A DNA stretch of 64,000 nt, taken from positions 9,570,174 through 9,634,173 of the forward strand of contig OU452223.1 in NCBI GenBank assembly GCA_911728455.2. The letters are read 5' to 3'. Below the pieces are notes generated by a model. The model saw only the letters and a program-made list of their open reading frames with translations, was not told the DNA's origin and did no database searches. The translations under genes were made by a program, and so were the position numbers. This document shows positions 12,301 through 24,300 of this stretch, piece by piece (within the stretch, counting starts at the first letter, position 1; every line of letters starts with the position of its first letter). Source of the DNA: Marthasterias glacialis. Its lineage: Eukaryota > Echinodermata > Asteroidea > Forcipulatida > Asteriidae.

Positions 12301-15300
12301 ACAGGTTGCTGGAGATTTGTTAGTTTACTGCAGATTCATTTTAAATCTGTTCAATAGACCGATTGTGCTACCAATGTTTACATGTCATTACGTGACTTGT
12401 AGTGGGTACTGCGTCACCTAGTGCAAATACATGCTGTGACTGACAGAGTCACACCAACAGTCGGCTTTTGGTAATAATAACACAGTTACTAAGCCCTTCT
12501 AGTAAAGTTGTATGTTGTGACATTGATTTGAATCACATTGCTGTTTCATAAACTATACCAGTATTCCACTACCAAAAAGGTTTATTTTGAGTTATGCACT
12601 ACAGGCGTCGGACGACGATGTAGCCTGTGATTTTGTTTAAATCACTTTTTTTAAAAATCTAAAAAACATTGGAAAAGTAAGCGTTTATACATAGCCTTGC
12701 GGAATTTCAAATAGACAAAGGAATCACATAGTTTCTGAAAGCCTTTTCTTTGGATGACTTCAGCTTCAACATTGAGAAACTCTTGTGTTGAAAAGTGTGT
12801 GATCACGGTCGTCTGGCCCAAACGTTCCGCCATGCAACTAGTACAACCACATCAAGAACATAAAGCTTGTAGAATTTCCAAGACTTGCTGGAACTTTACT
12901 GGCTCTAATCAGCCACTCGAACGTCTCTAGTACAAACTCTGGAATATTTTTCACAGATTTCGATACTCAAACTCACGCACAAGTTCTTCAATATTCCACA
13001 AATGTGGAATTCCGTGGAATGAATTGGTTTTTGAACAAAGTGAACTGATTGTAGGAGAGTTGTCTCCATTTCAATTCTACCCCTTTCAATTCTCATCCAT
13101 CTGTGCAGTTCCCGCCTTTGAAAACAACAAGTGTCCCGAAGACATAATAAGGCAACCAGATGCTGGCGGAATACATGCCAAGGTTGCCTGGCTTCATCCC
13201 ACGGCAGTGGACAAGAGCGGGGTAGCTGCCACCGTGACTTGCCTTCCAGAATCTGGGAGTTCTTTTACTGGTGTGGAAACGGATGTGTCCTGCTCGGCTT
13301 CAGACGGAACTGACGACTCCACTTGTTCCTTCAAAGTCGGCGTTCGTAAGTGCAGATTTTTCCAGTGGATATGTTTGTGTTTTGATCATTTAGAAACTTG
13401 TTTGCCATTTGAAAACAATTCTGCCAATCAACACAGTGTTTGTATTTAAAGGTGTCGCCTTTTTTTGTTGAACACAGTGAACAATTTGAAACATCAAGTA
13501 TATAAATTTGACCTGCTTCAGAACCAGCAAAGTTTAAGATGTCTGGGTGCAGAGCCATGCCCTTTATGTATCATCCAGTTCAAATGAGTGACATCTGCCT
13601 GCATATAAGTTGCACTGACATTTGGTTTCGAGGATGAAATAAATAGATGATTTATATCATAACTTTCATAATAGTCTTGCTTGTTAGCTGTTACCCCCCC
13701 TTTGAAGGCAAATTGCAAATTTATGAAATGTAATTTACTGTGATCATGGATGGGAAAACATTACTCTAAAAATGCATGTATATTTCCACCAGAATTTTGA
13801 CTACAATATGCACGTGCATAAATCAAAGCATTAAATATTTGATTGTTTCTGTATAACATTAAGTAAGACACGGAAACGCCATTTTCAAAAGTGCATTGTG
13901 AATGTGAATGGTCAAGTCAAAAGAAAAAAGATAAAGGCAGAAGCTAAATGGGGGATGCCTCCCCATTCCCCGCCCCCAAATGCCTCTTTTTCCTTGAGAA
14001 ACTCTTTAAAACAAAACTTCAATTTTGGGTTGAGACAAAGAAAAATTGGCACAAACAGGATTTGAACCTGCGATCTCCAGACTAACATGCCAGTGCTCTA
14101 CCAACTTAGCTAAAGGCCTGGAATGGTGGTCTCCCTCCTTTGTTAATATTTTTGTTGGGGGGGGGGTGCTGGTCAGAGGCCATTCAACTGCCTTACAACC
14201 AGGGGTCACATCCAAGATTAAGATCCAAGGTAAAGTGCACGTTACTCCGGATGTCGCAGGTTCAAATCCTGTTCTAGTAAGTTTTTTTCTTTCTTTTTTT
14301 TTTCACCCACAAATTGAATTAAATTTACCCAGTCAGTTCCCCTTGTGGTTTATTGCTTAAAAGGTACTCATACTATAGGTTATTAAAAACATCCATTTCA
14401 TACATGACATCCTTCTTACAGGACCACACTTTGAAACTGGATGCCCCGATGACATTGTGGAGCCACCAGATAGCTCTCCACCTACTCCTGTGGACTTTGT
14501 GATTCCTACTGCCCCATCTGAGTTCCCTGTAGAGTGTACAAATACAACGGGTGATGAATTCAAGGATGGGGTTACAACTGTCACGTGTACAGCAACGGAC
14601 TCGGTATCCAAACTTGAGGCTACATGCAGCTTCAAAGTTACTGTAGGTGTTGGTAAGTTTCCCCAGTGATAATTTAAGTCATCATGGTGTGGGTTTGAAT
14701 CCTGGTCATGACACTTGTGTCAGTGAGCAAGATGCTTTGCTATAGATGCTTCTCTTCACCTCAATTTATCCCATTGTATATCAAAGTGAAAAATTGGAAA
14801 TTGAAATCAAACTCATTTGCTCTTTCAAGGAAATAAACCCCAAATAAATGTGTTTGATGTTTTTTTGTTTGTTTTTTTTTCTCCCAGAGCCAACTTTCAA
14901 CCAGAACTGCCCGGAAAATATACTTTTAGCTGCTGACAGTAATGGAGAGAAAGTGGTATCATGGGAACCAGCCACAGGGAATGCTGACAGCACCGGAGAA
15001 CCAGCGGTAGTCACATGCAATTATGAAAGTGGTTCGACTTTCAACCAAACGGAAACTGAGGTCTTGTGTGTGGCAACGGATGCTGGGAACTTCCTCCAGG
15101 CAAATTGTTCATTTACAGTGACTCTAGGTGAGTATCCTATCGGTATGTTTGTGTGACAAATATCATCCATCAGAAACCATGCCCACCTTAAATTACACAG
15201 TTTGGCCACAATCATTTTTTTTTAGCCCCTTGTAGGAAATGAGGTGAGCTAGTTTTTGTTTAACCAGTTGCTGCCAGGATTCTTCCATTATTGCCCGTCC

Positions 15301-18300
15301 AGCCTGACAGGATTCTTTTCTTGGAATTGCCGGAATCATTTTTCTTTGTACCACTGGCACGAAGAAACCTTGACTTGACAAAGCCAAGAGGAGAAAGATT
15401 TTCGTTATTGCACCATAATTTTTGTTCTCTGTATTGAAAAAATGTCAAATTCATGCACCATGAATTGCAAAACCTCGGCCGTGAGCTACGGCATAGGATT
15501 GGTAACAAAGCAGGAACCATGACTGGATCTCTGGTTCACTCTGACTTAACTTCAGGGAGCCGAAATAAAATGAATAAACAATCATATAGTTGAAGCCTCT
15601 CGAGGTCTCATAATCCTCTTCTTGGAACAAAAGGGACAAATTACACACAGAGGGGAAAAAAACTCTCCACGTAGACTCTCCACAAAAATGAATCAGCCTT
15701 CGCAAAATACTCGCAGAATACTTTCCCGTACTCCACAAACTAAATCAGCCTGTTTACACCCATAATCACGCCCTTTTTATACCAATCTTGAAAGAATCTT
15801 CTCGAAAACTTATTTTAGGAGATCCCATCATCATCTATACGTATATGTACGTAACAAATCAATCAAGCTAATATATAGAGCGCCCTCTCTTGACATCACA
15901 TAATCTCAAGAAACTTCGAATGATCTTTACTCTTCCGTTTCTGAATATTCCAAGCAAGTCTAGATTTTCCAGAAAGGTTTACTATTTATAATCAAGTAAA
16001 CTAGAATTTTCTAAGGGTATCATAACACTGTTCATCAGCAATGGCTACTCATCCCTGTTAATGTCTCTCTCTGTGTTTGACTAGACTCCATGGGACCAAC
16101 TTTTCAAACTGGCTGTCCCGCCGATGAGTCCGTTCCTGCCTCGGCTGATTCAAACGTGGCCACTCACACCTGGGTAGCCCCAGACGTCGATGATGATTAC
16201 ACTGCCACAGATGATATCAAAGTGTCTTGTATTCCAGCGAGTGGCTCGTCGTTTGTCTTTGGGTCGACCACAGTTACTTGTGTAGCCATTGACTCTGTGG
16301 GCAATACAGGAGTATGTGATTTCACTGTTGATGTAACAGGTAAGTGCAGCAGTTTGGCAGCTCTGTGCCACTTATGCTCCGATTCGGATGGATTTTAGTA
16401 TTATAAAATAATCTTTCATTAATTTTTTCACTGGTTGGGGTACGGGGGTGGGGGAGGGCATTGTTTTTCAGTGGGGGAGGAGGCAGGGACCATGAATTAC
16501 ATGTATCTGAATTTTTTCATGGGGGTCACCTTGGGGCACTAAGAATTTATTTATTTATATAATTTATTTAATTTTATTATTATTATTTTTTTGAGGGGGG
16601 GGGCATGTGCCCCACAGACCCCCTGTGGCCAAGTCGCTGTATTTTAGTTATTATCATTAAATGTATTCAACATTATTATTCAAAAGTTTCCCTTTGAACT
16701 TTTGTTCAGTGGTGATTTATAGAGTTCCTATTTACCCAGTTGGTTCCCCTTGTGGTTTATTACTTGATATTTAAAATAAAAAGTCGCATCCCCTCAAGGT
16801 TATCCCTGTCCAGCCGCTTCCCAGGTTGTATCCTAAACTTGGGTGTGATCCCTGGTTATACGGCGGTTTTAGGTTGTATGGCTTCTGACTGGCACTCCCG
16901 AACAAAGACATTGACGAAATTAGGAGACCGCCAACATTAGGGCTGGATAGCTCAGTTGGTAGAGCACTGGCACGTTAATCTGGAGTTGGCAGGTTCAAAT
17001 TCCGTTCTGGTCAGTTTTTGTTTGTTCACCCGAAAACTGAATTAAAAATGTACCCCGTCAGTTTCTCTTGTGGTTTATTACTTGATATAATAATTTAAAA
17101 TGTAACAACTCCAAGAGGCTCGGAGATTGTTATTCCCTGGACAAAGGGGCCTGCATCATCCTGCTAACAAAAGACAGACATGATGTTCTCACTTTATTTT
17201 TATTTTATTTTTATTTTTTATTAATTATTCTGGGTGTGAAGCCAAGGATTCTCAGAAAAGCGAACTAAATCACTATTAGTGCGTTCGATAGTCTTCCCTG
17301 TGTATACCGGGGAGTTACACTCGTGGTAGCCACGAGACGGAGCTTATCGAACGCTGCGGTATATTCACTTGACATTCTGGAAAAACTAAGGTTAAAGGTT
17401 GTTCCCTGCCGTGAGCCTGCAGCCGTACTACGTCATTACACCAGGCAGCTCGGGCTGTGGTGGCATACACCGGGGGCAGACACGAGTATCACATGATAGC
17501 TAATCGAACACTCTCGTGTAAGTTTTACTTACACGTGTAAGCTAATCGAACGCACCCAATACTAGCCAAGAACCCCACGGAGAGAAGACAAGGAAAGAAA
17601 TTTCAGTTTTAGATGTGGGAGGAAAACCCCAGAGAAATATTCCAGGGAAAACCCACGCAATCAGGTAGGGACTGAAAAACCCAATCCACATAGTGCCCGG
17701 TGCTCGGTGGGATTCGAACCGGGGTCCCAGAGGTGGAAGGCGAGGAAAGATACCACTACGCCAACCTGACCTAACCTGACCCATCCTTTAGTCTGATTTC
17801 AAACTTTAATCTGATTTGTTCACCCTCAAAATATTAGTAGAATTTATACTTTTATTAAATAGCATTAAAAAAGTCTTTCAGAAGCCTACATTAACGTATG
17901 AAATTTTTCAAAAACAAAATTCAAGGGTTAGTAGCCATGCCTGCAAAGAGCACCCCAGCGTCAGCCCTACACTGTCAAGATCTAGACTTTTCTCACCTGC
18001 TCACATTTAAGCAAAGATGAGTAAAGAACTGTTCAGAAAATCAAATGTCATTTGTATTTAGTTGTTCTTCAAAATTCCTTTTTCATTTTGTCGAAGGCAC
18101 GCCATGTGATCCTGCATGCACTGCCAACTCAATGTGCATACTGAGTGATAAGGGTGTGCCAGAATGCATCTGCGATGAGGGATACACGATGAGCGAGAAT
18201 CAGTGTGCAAGTAAGCTTCTTTATCTACATCTCAAGAGACCCGCCTCCGGAGACACACTAACACCGGAGAGTTAATCATTTCAGAATAAAAATAAAAAAT

Positions 18301-21300
18301 AATCATAATTTATTTAACTGTCATATATAATCTTTTTTTTTTAATGTGCAAATTCGCATATTTAAAAAAAAATGTGACAAAAAAACTTAAACAAAGGATT
18401 TGTTTAATAATTAAGTACTGTATAAACAAAGAACACCTTGTTTGTTCTCACTCCCCCTTGCCCAACCCAGTCAAGGAAAATTGAATTGGTAACAATGACA
18501 AACAATTACATACAAATTTTTCATTCAAGATTGTTGAATTTGGGTGATTATTTGAGTACAGATTTTGAGTTAAAAACTTAGTACATAGCTTTTGTAAATG
18601 GACCAATTTTGGGGGCAGTGGGTGACGTTTTACTGCTTGACATGTTAATGAGGTACCCCTCATTGTTTAAATAGTTGCGCTGTGCATGTGGCTACATTTG
18701 GAAGGCAATTTGACTTTGTGAGATTCGGCCTTATTTCAGGTGCAGTCGGCCTCAAGTGTGCAGTTACTTGTGGTTACAGTGCCTTGGTTTATTTCATTCT
18801 ACGTGCAGATATAGCCACTTATTGGCAGGCAGGCAGGCAGTCAAGTTGTTGATAGAAGGCCTTATGTGAGGGGAACCTTGATGGCAGGCAGTCCTCATTG
18901 CACTCTGGGCTGCCTCATGTCACAAGCAAAACACCTTTGCGCTGAGCACTGACCCAATTCACCTGACGTCATTATCACAATCATCTTCTTTGCTATTTCG
19001 GGAGTAAATGTTCCCGTGTGTTAAACAGTGTAGTGCGCATTTTAGGCTTACCGTAATTGTGTGTGTGTGTGTGTAATTTGGACTCCCAAAATGGCGAGCA
19101 TGGCAGACAGTAGCTGTGTGTGACATTGATAGCAAGGGGTTAAAATACTAATAAAGTTGGCCTATGATAGGTGCTGAATTTTTGCATCGAGGATAAAGAA
19201 TAATTTTTACCCATACACGGATGTGTGTTAAGCACTGTATACTCGGTACTTTCCCGAGTCCTGTGAAAAAAATCCACAGGCATTTTCCTCGGGTGGGATT
19301 CGAACCCACGACCCCCTGCCAATTCTAGAGCAGATGTCTTTCCAACTAGACTACCGAGACTCCCGGTAGCTAGAGGCAGTTTGGATCCTATTAGCAGCGG
19401 GTACCGCAACCATTAATTATGATAGATAGTGAATGTTTGCATCGGGGATAAAGAATGGTATTTGTAGTTTTTATCCATACACCAATGTTTGTTAAGCACT
19501 TTATACTCGGCACTTTCCCGAGTCCTGAGAAAAAAATTCACAGGCATTTTCCTCAGGTTGGCCTAATTAAAAGGAGTGTTTTTGGTCGCTTTGCACCAGT
19601 GAATTTGTTTTTGATACTGTTTTTTGTTTATTTTCCCGCACAGATAAAGATGAGTGTGAGCTAGACAAGCCATGTCATGCTGAAGCAACTTGTCTGGACC
19701 TTGACCCACCTGATATGTTCAATTGTTCATGCAAGGCGTCGTACTTTGGTGACGGAGTGTACACTTGCAGTAAGACTATTTTATTGGAAGGGGATTTTTC
19801 CATTGCCTCATTCGTCCGATGTGCTGTAGTTGTTTCTTACTTTTTATTTTTTCAGCCGTTATCGAACCACTGCAGGATGAAGGCCTGATGAGCATGATGT
19901 CTCCAAATGTCTCTATTTTGTGCTCGTTGGTACCAATTAATTTTTTTCCCTAGTACTGTTGCTGCTTGTCTCTCCAATTTTTTTCTCTGGCGCCCTCTAT
20001 TGCATTTGTTCCCATGTGGTGTCTATTGAGTGATTGCTGATTTCCAACGGTCATCTCGTCGGCTTAGAGCAGAAAGGACTTATAGGACCTAGAAATACCC
20101 AGTCCGCTCAGAGCAGAAAGGACTTTAGGACCTAGAAAGACCCAGTCCGCTCAGAGCAGAAAGGACTTATAGGACCTAGAAATACCCAGTCTGCTCAGAG
20201 CAGAAAGGATTTTAGGACCTAGAAAGACCCAGTCCGCTCAAAGCAGAAAGGACTTATAGGACCTAGAAAGACCCAGTCCGCTCAGAGCAGTAAGGACTTA
20301 TAGGACCTAGAAAGACCCAGTCAGCTCAGAGCAGAAAGGACTTATAGGACCTAGAAAGACCCAGTCCGCTCAGAGCAAAAAGGACTTATAGGACCTAGAA
20401 AGACCCAGTCCGCTCAGAGCAGAAAGGACTTATAGGACCTAGAAAGACCCAGTCAGCTCAGAGCAGAAAGGACTTATAGGACCTAGAAAGACCCAGTCCG
20501 CTCAGAGCAAAAAGGACCTATAGGACCTAGAAAGACCCAGTCGGCTCAGAGCAGTAAGGACTTATAGGACCTAGAAAGACTCAGTCCACTCAGAGCAGAA
20601 AGGATTTTAGGACCTAGAGAGACCCAGTCGGCTCAGAGCAGTAAGGACTTATAGGACCTAGAAAGACCCAGTCCACTCAGAGCAGAAAGGATTTTAGGAC
20701 CTAGAGAGACCCAGTCGGCTCAGAGCAGAAAGGACTTATAGGACCTAGAAAGACCCAGTCCACTCAGAGCAGAAAGGATTTTAGGACCTAGAAAGACCCA
20801 GTCGGCTCAGAGCAGTAAGGACTTATAGGACCTAGAAAGACCCAGTCCACTCAGAGCAGAAAGGATTTTAGGACCTAGAGAGACCCAGTCGGCTCAGAGC
20901 AGAAAGGACTTATAGGACCTAGAGAGACCCAGTCCGCTCAAAGCAGAAAGGACTTATAGGACCTAGAGAGACCCAGTCCGCTCAAAGCAGTAAGGACTTA
21001 TAGGACCTAGAAAGACCCATTCCGCTCAGAGCAGAAAGGACTTATTGGACCTAGAAATACCCAGTCCGCTCAGAGCAGAAAGGACTTATAGGACCTAGAA
21101 AGACCCAGTCCACTCAGAGCAGAAAGGACTTATAGGACCTAGAAAGACCCAGTCCGCTCAGAGCAAAAAGGACTTATAGGACCTAGAGAGACCCAGTCCG
21201 CTCAGAGCAGAAAGGACTTATAGGACCTAGAAAGACCCAGTCCGCTCAGAGCAGAAAGGACTTATAGGACCTAGAAAGACCCAGTCCGCTCAGAGCAAAA

Positions 21301-24300
21301 AGGACTTATAGGACCTAGAGAGACCCAGTCCGCTCAGAGCAGAAAGGACTTATAGGACCTAGAAAGACCCAGTCCGCTCAGAGCAGAAAGGACTTATAGG
21401 ACCTAGAAAGACCCAGTCGGCTCAGAGCAGTAAGGACTTATAGGACCTAGAAAGACCCAGTCCACTCAGAGCAGAAAGGATTTTAGGACCTAGAGAGACC
21501 CAGTCGGCTCAGAGCAGTAAGGACTTATAGGACCTAGAAAGACCCAGTCCACTCAGAGCAGAAAGGATTTTAGGACCTAGAGAGACCCAGTCGGCTCAGA
21601 GCAGAAAGGACTTATAGGACCTAGAAAGACCCAGTCCACTCAGAGCAGAAAGGATTTTAGGACCTAGAAAGACCCAGTCGGCTCAGAGCAGTAAGGACTT
21701 ATAGGACCTAGAAAGACCCAGTCCACTCAGAGCAGAAAGGATTTTAGGACCTAGAGAGACCCAGTCGGCTCAGAGCAGAAAGGACTTATAGGACCTAGAG
21801 AGACCCAGTCCGCTCAAAGCAGAAAGGACTTATAGGACCTAGAAAGACCCATTCCGCTCAGAGCAGAAAGGACTTATTGGACCTAGAAATACCCAGTCCG
21901 CTCAGAGCAGAAAGGACTTATAGGACCTAGAAAGACCCAGTCCGCTCAGAGCAAAAAGGACTTATAGGACCTAGAGAGACCCAGTCCGCTCAGAGCAGAA
22001 AGGACTTATAGGACCTAGAAAGACCCAGTCCGCTCAGAGCAGAAAGGACTTATAGGACCTAGAAAGACCCAGTCCGCTCAGAGCAGAAAGGACTTGTATC
22101 TCATTGTGCGTGTATGTTTTATAAGTCCTTTCTGCTCTGAGTGGAATGGGTCTTTCTAGGTCCTATAAATCCTTACTGCTCTAAGCCGACGATCTGTTCT
22201 GCAGCTAATGTGTTCGACCCAGCTCTAGTTTGTGTTGTTTTTTTAATGTTTTTTTTTACTGTTTCTAAGAAGTCGTGAACTTTGGTTTGTAATTCCCTTA
22301 TCCATTTGTTCTACTGTCCTTGTATGTGATTGTTAGTATACTTCTTTCCATGTTGTGTTGGGCTGCTGCTAGTTTTCTTTCCATTTTTGAGAACAGATTT
22401 TATAAAAAAAACAAACTATTTATGTATTTATCTAGTAAGCTACCCCAAATCTTAAAAACTTCTTACCCCCAATTACAGCCTGCACTTGATTGTCTTGGAG
22501 TATGGCATAGTTAACATAGAACTATAGGCAAACCAGATTATAAAGTGACCGCAATGCTGTAAGGTTTTTAAAGGTTGCTGAAATATAAATTGGGATGAAT
22601 ACTGCCTTGTCCACATGCCATGTCAAAGCTTGTTCTGAATAAAGAAATAAATAATAGAACAGCTGAACAATTACCTGCTAGTGTGGCAGCACAAGCATTT
22701 CTTAACCAATGATGTTGCATGTAACTCTTCACAAGCCAGGCTTGTTTTTGTGAGCGTTCCTGAAGGGCATTATCTGAAATAAAATAAACTAAAAAAACAT
22801 AAAGGGGATCGTTACAGGTATATTTTCGGCAGATTCATTATCTATTATTTACTAACTTTTGCATGGTTTTCTTCGTAATTTCCCTTTAAAAACATTTCTA
22901 ATGGAAGACTTTTGGGGCCTTTAGGTGGCAGCAGACTTACCAGGTACATCCATTGTTTGTTTGGAATGCCTGCGCATTCTCAGAACTCTGTAAACAATAG
23001 AGAGGTTTTACATGACGTCACCAGAGACCTTCTTTTATTGCTGCGTGCACAAACAGACACTGGAAATCATTCAGCAGACGATGCATCAGCTATTGAGTTT
23101 GTACATGGCTGGACCCAACATGGCTGCGAAATGAACTTTTCCCGGGGTCACGCAACATCTGTATAGAAATTTACCTGGTGGGTCTGCTGCCACCTAGTGT
23201 TCCAAAGTCTCCCATTCAACCTGATATCGACTGATCTTGTTTTAATTTTTTTTATCACAGGCTCAGCTCCCGCATTTTTTCCAATCATAGGCTCCGGAGG
23301 TAAATTTTGCTGATTCATTTGACATGAATAATAAGGCCATGTCCAAATTGGCTGCTGCGGCTACGACTGTGACTATTGCTAAGGGTGTTGCTATGGGCTT
23401 GCTATGCTTCAATGCATGTGTTCACATGGCAATCAAGCCGCAGCCGTTAATTCGGACAGGACCATACTTACAGTGCCAACAAGTTAATTTAGTTGTTTTC
23501 GTAGATACTTTCTTTATATATTTCTTAATGATTTATTGATTATTTTAAAACTGCATACATACTACGTATTAAAACTCTGTATACTTTCCATTACTTTTAA
23601 TGTTCCCATTTTCAAGTTTGGATTGGCATACTTTCAAGTCACAGTGTTTTTGAGTACACTTTTGTTCATCCCATTGTATAAACGTTTTTCATGGTTGCCC
23701 CCCCCCCACTTTATAGTTATTTGGTCGAAACAACACAACTGCTAGGGCTGAGCTCATGGTGCATCCATCAAAGGATAGTGGGGGTGGAGGGCAGGGTGGT
23801 GGGGGGGGGAGTTGATTCCCGCTCCTTTATAACCAGCACCTGTTGTTTCTGTCAGAACTAATTCTTATAAAACTCAAATAAAAGGAGGAAGTTTGGTCAA
23901 TGTTGCCCAAAAAGTCTCAGAGAAGATGTCATTCAAAGCATCCACGCTCCACCTCCTCCAAACCATTGAAACTTCAGAGATGTACTATAGTTCATTCTCT
24001 TTTTTTCTTATCTGAATCGTAGAAAACTTGGAGAAGCGTTTCAATGTTGAGTTAGCCATTGCTGATTCATCAGTGGGTTCATGTGACCCTGATGTTGACA
24101 CTGAATCTATCGAATGTATTGCTCTCGTCACAACCTTCAAGATTCAAGTGAGTGCACCGACGTCATTGATGATGTAATCCCACTAATACGCTTGTGGGAA
24201 AACAATTAACATAACTTGTGACAGGTGTCGCACAAAATTTTGTGGTACATAGGGACAGCATTTGTTGCATGTAGCACATAGCGTTATGTCAACAAGGTTT

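Noticed and set aside
16942-17013. A functional tRNA gene
   Set aside because: A- and B-boxes are good but anticodon and T-stem pairing fail, and the segment continues into a SINE body and tail seen at other loci.
19290-19385. A functional tRNA on the minus strand
   Set aside because: The tRNA-like head is joined to a repeated SINE body (19172-19262, 19432-19560).
20061-22095. CRISPR-like array
   Set aside because: Units are contiguous without unique spacers, the genome is an animal's, and the array lies in an intron inside inverted termini.
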